Source of the DNA: Carya illinoinensis
Lineage: Eukaryota; Streptophyta; Magnoliopsida; Fagales; Juglandaceae
Length of the DNA: 64,000 nucleotides
Direction of reading: 5' to 3'
NCBI RefSeq assembly: GCF_018687715.1
Contig: NC_056756.1
Span: 37,234,480 to 37,298,479, forward strand
Both the position numbers and the translations under genes were made by a program. The notes under the pieces were generated by a model. That model was not told the origin of the DNA and did not search any database. It was given only the letters and a program-made list of their open reading frames with translations. Each line of letters opens with the position of its first letter. The first letter of the stretch is position 1. Positions 23,945-37,205 of this stretch are shown here, in pieces.

Positions 23945-24121
23945 CGAACCAGTCAATTCACAAGGGACCCAAGAAGGATTCCACTTATTACAGGTCCATC
24001 TTGTGAACGTGGGTTGTCATTAAAAATGTTGACACTTGATTGCGACCCTCGTTTATTCTCTCTAGCTTGTGTTTCGTATGCTCATGTGTGTGTTTTTACA
24101 ATATTTTCCTCTCAATCAATG

Positions 24122-24124
<3 letters not shown>

Positions 24125-24187
<63 letters not shown>
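24125..24187. repeat. (GA)n microsatellite
   Basis: About 31 GA units just downstream of the candidate small gene. The ORF across it is an artefact. Confidence 0.97.
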
Positions 24188-24190
<3 letters not shown>

Positions 24191-25848
24191 AGGGATGTGA
24201 CCACCAGGTTTTTGCGCTTTACTGTTACCTTAATTAATTCTATATTGTGTGTTTGAATTTTAAGAGAGAGAGAAAGAAATTGCTTAGGATATAATCGAAT
24301 GAATCAAAGATGGCCAAGTCCTGATCTTGGAATATAAAATGCAAATGTGGGTGACCATTGGCCTTCATGGTACTTCTATTATTTTATGATGCTGTTCTTT
24401 TCTTCCCTTCTGAAATACATGTTTTGTATAAACTTTCCTGGACAGGTTCCTACTTTACAGGTCTCACCCAAAGAAGCATCCTACCTGGTTTCTTAGGTGG
24501 CTCCATAATTATAGTTGTCAGAGAGTGATTTTCCTGTTTGCTGCCTTTTCGTCTTTGCACAGAGAGCTCTTCTCATCCACTATGGCCCAATTGGACATTT
24601 CACGTACAGGAATATTAAAAGAAAAAACAACATAAATTATAGTTGTGTGCTAGATAAGAATTATTCGGAAGAAAGAGGTTTAAATTTCTTTAATTTTTTG
24701 TATAGAAATTTATAAATGGGTTGGTGGATATTTCTGTTTTGAGTTGATTTGATTGGCACATGTTTGTCTGTTGGAATTTTCCATTAGGTTTTCTGAGGGA
24801 TGCTAGGATTTGCCATAAGGTTTTCTTTTACTGTCTATTTTATAACTCATTTTATGATCAATTAATATAATTGTGCCATTTAATAAAAATAATTTAAATT
24901 AAATTTTACAATCAAACTCTTTTATCCATGGTTATGACTGACTTATAAGAAGTTGGTAAGGGTTCCAATAAACATTGTCAATTATAATTTTACACAATAT
25001 CTTTTAATCCTGGTAAGAGATAAGCCACCGTGGAAAACTACAGTTTTCTGAGAACTGTTTGATTGAGATATACCTCATTTTCCGTTCACATCACTTTCTT
25101 TTTATGTAAAATGGTGACAAACAACCGGGATTCTAGTGATTTTGCATCTAATCACACTATAACAATCATAACTTGAGCTGAAGAGGAAAAGGAGAAGAAA
25201 ATTTTGGTGGGAAGAGAAAAGAAAAGCAAGTGGGGTTCACGGGCCAGTCTTTCACTGAAAACCAGGGAATGATATTCATAGTTTTTCTTCCATGCTGTAA
25301 CAGTTCAGAACTTTTCAACTGAATTTGCGTAATTCCAGACACGTGCTGAGCCATGCTTTTGACATTCAATAGCCTTGTATAATGGATGACTTCCACATCA
25401 CACATAATATTATGCTGTTGTGGGTGGCTTATGCGATCTCCTTCCAAACCCTGCTACTTCTGACTCACAATTTCTGCCCCCAACTAGATTATGTTCTCTT
25501 ATTTTGAGTTCAAGAAGCCTTCAGCCTGTTGTTTCTGTAAGTTTCTTATTGCTTCAGTGTTGGATTATGAAGACTAATGATCTAATGGTTTCTCTGCAAC
25601 TGATATTGTAATACGATTTTTGAGGTCTCATTTCTGCAATCATTTGTTTTATGCGTTTCCAGTTTCTCAGATTATTGAATTTTATTTTTTATTTTTTTAT
25701 TTTTAGAGCTGATGTAGGGTGTTTTTCGTATTTTAATTTGTATATGTGAATTCTTCCAGCTGTTCTAAAGAAGACAAGGCTTCAGTTTTCTGAAGTGGAT
25801 TTTCTTATACAATCCCTTTGAAAGGGAGCAGCAGCAGATTCCTAAACA
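24188..25848. other. Upstream region of the coiled-coil gene
   Basis: The first part has no recognisable gene. The last few hundred bases before the ATG at 25849 probably hold the promoter and 5' UTR. CTGTTTCT/GTAAGTTTC near 25531 and TTCTTCCAG near 25760 could mark a leader intron, but this is inference. Confidence 0.4.
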
Positions 25849-28800
25849 ATGGATGAGAAGAGAAGCTCTGGTTTGTCTGCAGTTGAATCTGACAAGAGTG
25901 ATACCTTGTATCCAATGTGTTTTGGTGTTTCTTGTGCATTCTTTGCCCTCCAACTCTTGTCCAATCCTGAGGTGGAAGATGAAAGATGGTCTGGAATATG
26001 TGATAAAATGCTTCAAGGAAGTGCCCAACTTCTGGGGTTGCTTTTGTGGAAGGTTCAGAGAGAGGGAACTAATGGAGGAAAGTGTGAGCTTTTCCTTAAA
26101 CTTGAAACTGCTGAGAAAGAGATTGATGAGTTGAAGAAAAGGAGACATGAAGATGCAAGAGCCAATGAGAAAGTTGTGAGCATATTTGCTGCACAAGAAC
26201 AGAGCTGGTTGAATGAAAGGAAGAAACTAAGGCAGCAGATCGGGGCTCTTATGAATGAATTGAGGGTTCTTGAGAAAAAGAAGGGTGAAGCTATTTTTGA
26301 ATTGAATGAAAAGTTGAGGAACGTGGAGACTATGCTGCAGGGTAATGATAAGGTAGTGGAGGAAGAGAAGCAGCAGAAGAGGGAGTTGGAAGAGAAACTA
26401 AAAGAGGCAGAAAAGGTAGTGGAAAACTTGAGAGAAACTGCAAAACGTGAAGCCCAGGAGCATTCTTCTGAGCTTTGGAAACACAAAATGGCCTTTATTG
26501 AAGTTGTATCAAACCAACGGCAGCTTGAAGCTGAGATGGGCCGTTTGATAAGGCAAGTTGAAACTCGGAAACAAGAATTTGGTGTGGCATTAAAGCAAAA
26601 GGAGGAGGCAGTCTTGATGGCTCAAAAAATGTCAATTGAGATGGTAAAAATGCAACAGGATTTGGAACAGAAAGACAAAATTCTGTCAGCAATGCTTAGG
26701 AAGTCCAAACTGGACATAGCAGAGAAGCAGATGTTTTTAAAAGAGGTTAAATTATCAAAGGCTAAGAGAAAGCAAGCCGAACTAGAAACAGAAAGGTGGA
26801 GGGCAGTATCAGAGTCTAAACATGAGAGAAATTCATTGAGAAGCATGTTGGCTAACCAATTCAACTCAAGGTTGGATGTTTACACGAGTGCAAGAGGGGT
26901 GCACCCCAGTGCAACAGGATCATCTAACACTGGAAAGACAAGATCACAATCAACTGATCTTGCTTTTGAGTTTGGGCATCTTGGGTTAAAAAAGGAGAGA
27001 AAGGAGTCAGAACTTTCTCAGCTCTCTGAGGACTTCTCACTGGAAGGGAATGTGGAATTGGGTAAGAAAGAAGTTCTCAATTTCCCTTCTGATTTAACCA
27101 TACGATATATTTATGTAGCCAACAACGGTAAAAACCAACTCCGAAATGATATGTGTGCGTGCGTGTATCCTTTCTTGTATTTTCTTTTACAAAATATGGT
27201 CACGATGCTCAAATTCCCTGCTCTAGATTTTTCTTTTCCTAATACTTTGCCTTTGTTGCCATTGAAACTATCACAGCTGATATTAAGCAATTGGAAGGTT
27301 GGGTACACTCAGAAGCTGAAAAGTATGCAACTGTAATTCAGCAGAGGCATCACTTAGAACTAGATGCTTTTGCAGAACAAATGAGAATCAAAGATGAGAA
27401 ATTAAAAGCATCTCATTGGCAGTTGCTAAGCATGGAACTAGAATCGAAGCGGCTCCAGGGCCATATTAGGGTACTAAACGAGGATATGTCACAGCTCAGA
27501 CATAACAATATGAAACTTGAAGCCTTGTTATTGGAGCAAGATGAAGAGTTAATTTTCTTTAAGGAGCAACTAAAGTCAACATTGAATTGCCTAAACTGCC
27601 AGAATACCAAATCAAACTCATCTCTTCACAGTCCAGCAATAGCACGTGATACCATTTCTCCTGAAGACAAGATCATAAAGGAAACACCCTGTGAGACAGA
27701 ACAAGAAACAAAGACAAAATGCTTGGTGGATAAGTATCAAGAGGTAGACACTCGGAACGAAGAAACAAAGCATTCCAATGATGTAAGTTTAACAACTCAA
27801 TCTTCTGAGGAAGAGCTAGGAGATGCTAAATATATTGATATTGCTAATGTGCGTCGTGTGCAAGAGCGATGCACAAGTCCGGTGGAGATTGATACCTCCG
27901 AAAGGTTAGCACCCCCAAACCACCCCTCCGATAAGACAAACAATTCTCCATGGAGAATGGATATTCATGCTCTTGGAGTTTCTTATAAAATCAAAAGGCT
28001 GAAGCAACAACTTTTTATGTTCGAGAGGTTGGCAGGAAAGCAAGAAAGCAATGAAGATACAGGAAGCAATGACAATAGGCAAATTGGGATGAAGGGATTC
28101 ATTTCCCTAATGTCTTCACTAAATAAACAAGTTGGCAGGTACCAGTCCCTTCAAGGGAAGACAGATGACCTTTGCAAACGGATGGTAAGCTTGGATTAAT
28201 TCAATGAAGTTTAAAGTTTGAAAATTTATGTCATACAAATTGACTTCTAGCAATCCTATGCTTTCAACACTTCAATAATTAGAAAATTTCAACCATCTCT
28301 ATAAAAATATTGGAATGCTTTTGAAATAGGGCCTCAACTGATGTCCAACATTAAAATTGGCAATCGTCCTTGCCCACCATATGACAGTTTCATCGAACTC
28401 TTTGGAAATTTGAAAACGTATTAACAAACTTTTTAATTCTTGCCTATATTTTCAGCATGAGAATAGTCTAAATGTGAATCATGGACATTCTAGCATAACA
28501 AGAGCAAAGGGAGATTCTAAAGCACTAGAGCACTTCCTTGAGGAAACAATTCAACTACAGAGATATACAGTTGCAACAGGACAGAAACTGTTGGAAATTC
28601 AATCAAACGTTGCTTCTGGATTTGTTGAGGTCGCTGAAGAACTGATCAAGACTGTTAACTTTGACATGAAAAGCTTTGCTGAGAGTGTTGGAACATTATT
28701 TCAGGAAGTTCAGAAGGGCCTGGAAGTTAGGATATCTCGAATTATTGGAGATCTTGGGGGGACTCTGGCGTGTGAGGGGATGTTACATTTGAGGAGTTAG
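25849..28800 (+). CDS. Long coiled-coil protein ('myosin heavy chain-related' type), 821 aa
   Basis: Three exons: 25849-27061, 27277-28184 and 28456-28800, joined in frame with GTAAG donors and CACAG/TTCAG acceptors, total 2466 nt. Residues 21-39 form a short hydrophobic patch (YPMCFGVSCAFFALQLL), followed by a conserved-looking KMLQGSAQLLGLLLWKVQ. Residues from about 80 to 335 and about 405 to 500 are charged heptad coiled coil rich in E, K, L and Q. The C-terminal third is Ser/Thr-rich, then has a compact helical block (ALGVSYKIKRLKQQLFMFER, GFISLMSSLNKQVGRYQSLQ). There are no motor, kinase or DNA-binding motifs. It resembles plant proteins labelled myosin-heavy-chain- or golgin-like on coiled-coil grounds only, so a scaffold or tether role is a guess. 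Intron 1 has no in-frame stop until 27334, so intron retention would give a roughly 495-residue form. The start is the first ATG of the long frame. No lesion was seen. Confidence 0.88.
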
Positions 28801-30619
28801 TGATGAAACTAAAAAGACAAGAAGAGGTGTTTTTATATGTCATGAAGTGGTTTTTTTACTGTCTCTACTGATAGCTATATGTGAATTTGTAAAGGGAAAA
28901 AGCTCAAAATCATTTAGAGTTCATCCTTTGCTCTTAAAATCCTGATTTGAAGGAAACCATCCATCAACAAAAACAAGTTCACTGTGACAGAACAGCTAAA
29001 AAAATTAGGGAAAAAAAATTATCATTCTCACCATAGTTCCCCCCCGGCGGCGGGGGGATGATCTTGCAGTTTGTTTCTTTTGTATTTTCAGTGAATTTGC
29101 TGCATTGAAATTGCATTTTCAAGAGTTAAAAAGGATTGTTTTAACAGAAATATCGAATCCTGTCTATGTTTATGGGCATGTGTCACACAATTCTAGATCA
29201 TGGCCATAATTCGCTTTGATAGTTGCTTTTAAATGCAGTTTGGTCCTTGTGGTGCATAAATGTGTGACACATGATCAATTAAACGTGAAGAATTATAGAC
29301 CTTTATCATACCAGTGATGATACTAAGCAGATTTTAGATCTGCATAATATAAAGGAAGTGTCTTTCTTTTGTTTTTCATTGAAGTGAATATATATATAGC
29401 GTATCTATCATATTACAAAAGGATGGGACAGAGAGCCCAGACAATCACCCCGAGTGCATAGCAACAAAAGGAAAAGGAAAGTTGGAAGGGGAGGGGAAAT
29501 GGGACCACAATGGTGGTCTGTACAACAATCTCTTGGCTTTGAGGGTGCCTCCATTTTCAAGATAAAGGTAGCTTTTGCCGTTTGAGGTGTAGATTACAAA
29601 GTAGACTATAAATTTTGTACAGCATCTAGTGAGCTTTGATGCTACTGTAATGGTGTACTAATCTTGACTGGACTAGATCAATCAAAGAAGATCTGTAGGT
29701 AAAGTTATTTCTGTAGGTAACCTTTTATTTATGAGCTGCTAGCAATAGGGAAGATAACCTCCTAGATTCTGCAAGTTCTTGATCTGAAAGGTTTGGATAT
29801 AGATCTAAGAAGTTTGGATCTTCAAAATCACTCCTGAAATTGATGAAAAGCTATTTAAGCAATAAGAAGTGGGGTCTGGGGACACCATTCTCGATCCCCT
29901 AGCATTGTCCTATATTAGAAGGTGTCCTTTTATTTTTTTTTATTTTTTTATTATTTATTTTTTTGTGGTGATTGGACTTTTTTGACTTTTGAGGGATTTT
30001 TCCAAGTGCCAAATATTATTAATAATGGTCCATACCAATTAATTTACCTTCTCAACCTCTGTGATTCAAGTTATTTCCTTCATCATGGCTCGAGTATTAA
30101 TTTGCGTAATAAAGGTGCAACCTTTAGCTAATTACATGCAGCATGCTAGCTTTCCTTTTACTAAACCATATGCAAATCCTGCATAACGTATATTTACTGC
30201 TATTGGATTCAAGCATTAGAAAAAAAGTTAAAGATATATAAAATCAAACCAATTAGAAATAAAATTATATGAAAACAAAAAAGGAGTGAAAAGTATTTAG
30301 GATGTGACAATGGAAGTAGAGGCTCCAACTTGCATTTCTAGTGCTAGTCCTAATCACTTTTGTATATGCAATTCTGTGCGTGTTCCATTTTCAACGATGT
30401 CTCAATTCAAAGGTGATCCAGAACTTAAGATATCTGAGAAGTGATTGAAAAATATCTCTGTGAGTCCAGCTAAAAGAACCAGATTTTTTTTTTTTTTTTT
30501 TTTTAAGAACCTAGAGAAATATAAGCATAGGGTTAGGGAAAGTTAATTACCTTGCTTGTATAGCAAGGTAGACGGAGTGAGTATTGTAATGGTTCACTTT
30601 TATTAAAAAAAAAATTATT
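28801..30619. other. 3' flank of the coiled-coil gene and intergenic DNA
   Basis: Probably 3' UTR for the first few hundred bases. A GC-only palindrome CCCCCCGGCGGCGGGGGG lies near 29040. A poly-T run lies at 30485-30504. No further gene is seen. Confidence 0.5.
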
Positions 30620-30820
30620 TTATCTAATTTAATTATTATAATTTTTTTAAATTTTTATATAAAATAAAATAAAAAATTCAACTTTTTCAAATTTCAATAC
30701 AAAAATAATATTAAAACAATATATTCTAATAATATTTTATACAACCTTCAATTTTAATTTCAATTCATCTCTTCTTATCTCATTTTATCTTTAAAAATAA
30801 ATGAGACCAAATCGAGTTTT
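30620..30820. mobile_element. MITE of the 'GATGAG' family, diverged copy
   Basis: Body in the CATCTC orientation: TTCAACTTTTTCAAATTTC, AATATTCTAATAATATTTTA (approximate), CATCTCTTCTTATCTCATTT. Edges are decayed. Confidence 0.55.
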
Positions 30821-31367
30821 TTTATTTGAATATGTACAATTGATCAGTTGAGCTGATCACCATAACAAATTTGTCTATTTCTCCCAAGTTCTTTTCCAAA
30901 ACATAAGCTGGTGAAAAATACTTACCTGGTATTATAAAGACCGTCCGTGGGAAAAAAAAGATAACATTTTGCCACGAAATAACGTTCTACGACCAAGATT
31001 TGATATTTCATATTCACGACTAGCTAGGTCATTCATCTATTTCTTTGAAAGGAATTCAAGTTTTCTTATGATTTTTTTTTTAATTATAAATCCGTAAGAA
31101 TAATAGTTACTAGATTGTTCATGTTAAGATTATATCGTTAAGTTAATTATATGCATACATGCATATTTGAAGAGTTATATATATTCGTAAGGATTTAATA
31201 GAAGTACTTTAAAAAGATACTATAAAAATTAATAGAAATATTAGAAACATTAGCACCACACGTCGCTACATTTAACTCCCATAGACACATGCACAGTACT
31301 AGTAGATTTTGCAGCCTCAGCTTCAAAATGCGTCACACCCCACTCTATTCTTGTTCATCTCTAGCTA

Positions 31368-32917
31368 TGTAACGATCCAGTTTGGTTGAAATATTGATAA
31401 CTTTTATTAGATCTAAATTATATTTAATAGGTCATATTAGATAAGTTCACGAGTAATAAATTATTAAGGTTAATTAGGAGTTTTAATTAAGTTCAATAAC
31501 TAAGTTAAATTTAATTTATTATTTATTAAATGAGTTAGACTCCTTTTAGAATTTAAAGATTGGCTATTAGGTACTTATTTCGAATTAAACTCATCATTGA
31601 TTGAAGTTCTCTATGCAACCCCAATCACTCCAAATTTTACATTGAATGAACTACTAGTTCATGCTTTTTAAATTTAAACTCTCTTCACAAATGATCGTGA
31701 CTGAGTCCAATTCGAATTCGAACTTATTGGCATCCTATTTTAACAGAGATACAACTCTACAAGTCATCTTCACGTTAAAACTCTTTAACTGAATCCAACT
31801 CAAACCGGTCATACCCTGTCCCAAATCTCTCTATAAATATCTTTCTATCCCATGTTATTTGAAAAAAAAATTAAAAATAATAATAATAATAAATTAATTA
31901 ATTAAAAAAAAAAAAAAAAAAAGCTCTCAATCCAGCACCGTGATCAATTTTGTGTTGAAAATTTTAGGAAACAATACTATAAGGTAAGCAGTTTGATCAT
32001 ATTAGTATATGTTGGCTAATTATATATATTATTATTAAGGACAATTCTTTCGAAACCAGTGTTTACATACCATGCATGTCATGATATTTGTAAGCACGAC
32101 ATTCATCATGTTTCATTCTGCATATTATAATTATATATGTATTATGTATCTTACACATCTTATGTTACATAAGACACATAAGGTTTCATAAGATCAAATA
32201 TAAGATAAGTTCAGAAGAGTTCATCAGATGACCATTCAAATACATGGTACCAATGCAAATTTCAGGGTGAGCGTGTAAGCCACGGACTCAAGTGTGGTCC
32301 ACCATAGTACATCAGAGTACTACACAGTCGGCTTCATTTGCTGCAACAGGAGAAATTAGTACACAACCTTACACACAGGGTTAAGTATGTTGTTGATCAG
32401 CCAAATAAGCCAAATCAGTTAGTTAATTCAAATAAATCAGTCATATGCATAGCATAAGTATCAGCATGAATTATCATGATTTTAAATTCTCAACATTAAA
32501 TATTTTATGAAAAATCTATATTAAATATGTTTACATTATGATAGGTTTCTTACTGAGTCATCGACTTATTTTAGTTATTTTTATATTTTTAAACCATTCC
32601 AAATAAGGATAATTATAAAAATAAAGCTGCAGGATGAAACTTAATCTAATGAAGCGTGACAGTAGCCTAGATCATATATAGATATTTTTAGTTATGATTT
32701 TTATGACACAAGTTTTGAGAAATTTTAATAAATACTTCCACACACTCATTTATGATTTCAGTATTTTAATACAAAACGAGTTTATTTATTATATAGAATC
32801 TTTGTGTCTGGAGCAAGTATAAGAAAATATTTTTAAATCAAGTTAAGTAATAGCACTTCAAATTCAAAGAATTTCTAAAAATAACTTGATTCTTAAACCT
32901 GGAATCGGGATATTACA
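31368..32917 (+). mobile_element. Solo LTR, 1550 bp
   Basis: Starts TGTAACGATCC and ends GGGATATTACA (TG...CA), flanked by a perfect 5-bp duplication AGCTA at 31363-31367 and 32918-32922. There is no internal domain, primer site or second LTR, so it is a solo LTR left by recombination. It contains a TATA-like CTCTATAAATATC near 31829 and an A-rich tract at 31860-31921. Its length suggests Gypsy. The orientation given is arbitrary. Confidence 0.85.
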
Positions 32918-33590
32918 AGCTATATATCTCACTATACTTCTACACTCCTAATAATTAAAAACATTAAGGTAGTGGAACTGAAATTCTCCTAATAAAAGTC
33001 CAAAACATATCATCACAATGCCTTTCTGATTTTTGTGGCCAATTGATCTTTTATTTGGTCCATGCAGGTCGCTTTTGGCTCAATCAAAGAACATACCAGA
33101 TCCTATGACTCGTTGCCTCTTTCTTTTTAAAATTTTGTTAAATATGGGTAAAATCGTACATTAATCTATATATTAATATTAATTTATTTATATTTAAAAT
33201 TTAAATTAATATTAATTTTAATAAAATTTATTTTTTAACTAATTATAATAAATTAATATATATATTAATATATAATTATACTTATAACTAAATTTTTTCT
33301 TCCTTTTATCTTATCACCTCTCCATTTGAGCTTTTGGTACAGTCGGGTAATGAAATTCTTCTACCAAAAAAAAAAAAAAAAAAAGTAAAAACATGACTTT
33401 ATTATTTGATGTGGTACATTTTTACACATGTCAAAATATAGACCTGCAAATCGTTTCTTTTTTTTAATTATTCTTTCTTCTCTACGTACACGTGCTTTAT
33501 GCATATTGGTCTTATAAACTTAATTGTACCTCCAAATTAAGTACTCTTAAAATGTAATACAGTACTATTCTTTTCATTGTATTAGTCATG
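32918..33590. other. AT-rich spacer
   Basis: No gene. The segment at about 33140-33300 (AATTTAAATTAATATTAATT, AATAAATTAATATATATATT) resembles 57972-58140 and is an old MITE-like repeat. A poly-A run lies at 33366-33383. Confidence 0.5.
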
Positions 33591-33675
33591 ACGTGTCTTT
33601 ACGAACTTCTTTTTTTTTTTTTTTTTTTTTGAAAGGAAACATGTATATCTTCATTGAATATAGCAACATAAATAA

Positions 33676-34137
33676 TTAATCATTACAATACTTCTCCTTA
33701 AGGACCATATTCATCACTTGTATAGAGCCTTCTTCTATCCAAACATTTTCCTCTATATCTGTTAAAGCTAACTTTGCAAGAATATGAGCTATATTATTTG
33801 CTTCCCTAAACACAAACTTAACACTCCAATCAGTTTTATCAACAAGTATCTTCTTTGTATCTTCTATCACAACTCCATAGTCTGTCAGAATTGTTTCATC
33901 ACCATTCATTGCCGCCACCACTATTTGCGAGTCTCCTTCTAACACAACCTTTCCAAAACTTAGTTCCAAACACAAAATTGCAGCTCTTCTAAGAGCCATA
34001 GCCTCTGCCATATAAACTGCACTCCAATTATTCACAACCGAGCACAAACAAGCCAGAATTTCCCCTTGATCATCCCTTGCAACAACCCCAATTCCTATTT
34101 TCTGCATTTTCTTATCTATTGTTGCGTCCCATTTCAC
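33676..34137 (-). pseudogene. LINE RNase H-like domain (RVT_3)
   Basis: Carries KWDATIDKK, a glutamate in YMAEAMALRRA, LEGDSQIVV and REANNIAHILAKLA, in the order expected for plant LINE RNase H. It is in frame with the upstream zf-RVT segment, but a TAG at 34165-34167, at the usual tryptophan after RRVSAR, cuts it off. Confidence 0.85.
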
Positions 34138-34164
34138 TTTGATCTCCTCCCTTAAAGGCTTCTC

Positions 34165-35280
34165 CTATCTTGCAGACACCCTTCTAAACTTACTACAGTT
34201 AACCCCCTCCTGGTGGCATCTCAAATTTGCTTCTTTATATTCAACCTCAGCTTGCTTAGCAGCACTTATAACTTTTCTTGGCTCATCAAACTTGTTTTCA
34301 AAGATCCAAGAGTTTCGCCTTATCCAGATCCTCCTTAAAATATAGACTACTGCTTCCACCTCTTCCCTTCCCAGTTTCTGTTGGATATCATTCCATAGCT
34401 CAGCAAAATCACTAATATTATTACTCCATTTTTTGACTGGGCTACCATCTTCTGCCCATACATCCGCAGCAGTAGGACACCTCCACAAGGCATGAATAAC
34501 AGTTTCAGCTTCAGTCTCGCAAAGAGGGCACATTTTTGAGTCAATAATCTGTTTTTTAAACAGATTTACCTTAGTTGGCAATATTTCATGTGCAGCTTTC
34601 CATAAAAAGAACTTAACAACACCCTGCACCTTCATACTCCACACTTTCCTCCATATAAGGGCCAATTTGTTTCTACTCGATGCTTCCCCTTCCATCCTCT
34701 TTGCTCTTTCAATACCAAGATAATAGGCAGACTTTACTGAAAACCTACCATTTTTTGCTGGGCCCCAAACCATTTTATCCTCCACCCCCCACCTGCTTAA
34801 AGGCATATGACAGATCATATCAACTTCCACCTTATCAAAAATATTATATATCCGAGACCTATCCCAGGAAACAGTATCAGCCTCAATAAGTTGATCCACA
34901 CAAGCTTCCTTATGCAGAATCTTCACAGGGGATTGGACTATAAACGAGCTAGGAGCAGGCAACCACCTATCTTTCCATATCTTTATCTTCTTACCATCCC
35001 CTACCCTCCAGAAAATACCATCTTTTAGAAGATCTATGGCCGACCATAAACTCCTCCAGATTTAAGATGGAGCATAACCCAGTTTTGCTTCAGTTAATGG
35101 CAGCTCCCGAAAGTACTTCTCTCTCATTAGCTGTGCCACCAATAGGGAAGGAGAGTTAAACATTCTCCAACATTGCTTTGCTAACATTGCCACATTGAAA
35201 ATTTCAATATCCCTAAACCCCAATCCTCCTTCCATTTTTGAATCTCTCATTTTCTTCCAACTTTTCCATTGCACCTTGTT
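34165..35280 (-). pseudogene. LINE ORF2 C-terminal region with zf-RVT
   Basis: 34165-34962 reads VWSMKVQGVVKFFLWKAAHE, then a zf-RVT-type CPLCETEAETVIHALWRC. 35062-35274 reads WKSWKKMRDSKMEGGLGFRD. The two pieces and the reverse transcriptase upstream are in different frames, so several indels separate them. Confidence 0.85.
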
Positions 35281-35315
35281 ACCCTCCTGCTTATGCCCTC
35301 ACCAAAATTTAGCCA

Positions 35316-36331
35316 TCAGGGAAGACATCTCTTGGTAAATTCTTCTTGGAAGCTTGAAACACTCATAGTAAATGTAGGGATAGCCTGGACCACAGCCTTC
35401 AAAAGAAATTCTTTCCCAGCTTGAGTCAGAAATAAATTCTTCCAATTATGCAACTTTGCCCAAACTCTTTCTTTGATAATTCTAAAAGAATTATACTTTG
35501 ACCTACCAACCATAGCAGGTAAGTCAAGGTATTTCTCATAAGAACCACACACAGGTACTCTTGCTGCCCTTTGTACATCCTGTCTCATAGATTCTGCAGT
35601 ATTGGAGCTGAAAAAGATGGTTGTCTTCTGCAAATTAAGTTGCTGCCCTGAAGCCTTCCCATACGTGTCCAGTAATCCATGTATTTTGTACCATTCATCC
35701 CTTTTTGCTCTCCCAAAAATAACACAATCATCTGCAAACAACAGATGACTTACCCTTGTACCCCCTTTTGCAATAGCAACTCCTTGAATCTCACATCTGG
35801 TTTCAGCCTTATTAATCAGATTACTAAGGCCCTCAGCACAAAGAATGAAAAGGTAAGGGGAAATTGGATCCCCTTGTCTAATACCTCGTGTAGGCTTTAT
35901 CACTCTACCAGACTGTTCATTTACCATAACCGAATAGGTAACAGAAGAGACACACTGCATCACCAGCCCAATCCACCTTTCCCCAAACCCCATCTTCCTC
36001 ATGATATTTTCTAAGAAACTCCACTCAATCCTGTAATAGGCTTTTGCCATGTCTAACTTTAAAGCCATACTTCCCACCTTCCCCTTTTGCCTTGTCTTCA
36101 TAGTATGCAAAGCTTCATATGCGATCATCACATTATCAGTTATCAATTTCCCTGGGATGAAAGCACTTTGATTGTTGGAAATCAATAAAGGAAGCACTTT
36201 TCTTAAGTCTGTTTGCCAAGACCTTGGAAATCAACTTGTATATAACATTACATAGACTAATTGGCCTAAATTCACTAGCCAATGATGGGTTCTTAACCTT
36301 TGGAATCAATGCTATGTATGTGTAATTAATC
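35316..36331 (-). pseudogene. LINE reverse transcriptase, C-terminal part (left of the solo LTR)
   Basis: Starts with INYTYIALIPKV beside the LTR insertion and continues FRPISLCNVIYKL. One extra A near 36200 then shifts the frame into QSAFIPGKLITDN, ALKLDMAKAYYRIEW, GIRQGDPISPYLFILCAEGL and the active-site LLFADDCVIF. All classic LINE RT blocks are present. Later frameshifts near 35315 end the frame. Confidence 0.92.
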
Positions 36332-36805
36332 CCTCTTGTGACGCCCCCAATTCCCCACGCCCGAACACGGGAAAATCGAGACGTCTGGATGGTGACAACC
36401 CGGGTCACCATCCCATCGACGGGTGCCAAGTGTGTGCAAAGGCAACAAGTGTGCACAAGAAAAACGCAGCGGATAACGAAAGTGATATAACTAAGTACTA
36501 GAATTTTTTTCTTAATGTAATACAAGCTGTTTAAAACATACGTAAATAAAATATTACAAAAACCCAAATACAGATTTAAAACCATAAAGAAAAGCATAAC
36601 ATTAGCAACCCGGCGGAGCCGTATCCTCGGACTCAGCCTCCTCCTCCTCATCCTCATCACCTGCACCAAAAGCTACGGAACCACAAATGGTTCCGTAGGT
36701 AAGTAAACCCAAACGCTACCAGATAAAAACACATAGGACTCAAACAATATGCATGAAAACATGCCCAATGCACAAAGCCCATAAAACATAATTTTTTCCA
36801 CACAC

Positions 36806-36954
36806 GCCAAAAATCCCATTTGGCCCAAAAACACGCCAAAAGTCACATTTGGCCGCCAAAAGTCCATTTGGCCCAATATCTCGCCAGAAGTCCATCTGAC
36901 CCAATATCTCGCCAGAAGTCCATCTGGCCCACGCCAAAAGTCCCATTTGGCCTC
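36806..36954. repeat. Tandem repeat inside the solo LTR
   Basis: Five to six diverged units of the form CGCCAAAAGTCCATTTGGCC or CGCCAGAAGTCCATCTGGCC. Translated they look like FWR/WPKWDFW repeats, which is coincidental. Confidence 0.8.
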
Positions 36955-37067
36955 ACAAACCATTATCCAATTTTAACCGTATGTACCATGACCTCCCCTA
37001 GGGGTCATCCGCACACCCTGGCTCCAGTGTCACGCCGTAGAGTACCACCACGCATGTGACACCTAAC

Positions 37068-37205
37068 GAGCGATGCCCAGTTCCGCGCCCCGCGCGTTCG
37101 TAGCCAAGCATCCTCTAGCCCTCGCTAGCGAAGGGCCACGGAGTCGGTGAGTAGAGCGATGCCCGGTTCCGCGCCCGGCGCGTTCGTAGCCAAGCATCCC
37201 CTAGC
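37068..37205. repeat. 86-bp tandem duplication inside the solo LTR
   Basis: GAGCGATGCCCRGTTCCGCG starts at 37068 and again at 37154. Both run through CGCGTTCGTAGCCAAGCATC. Confidence 0.85.
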
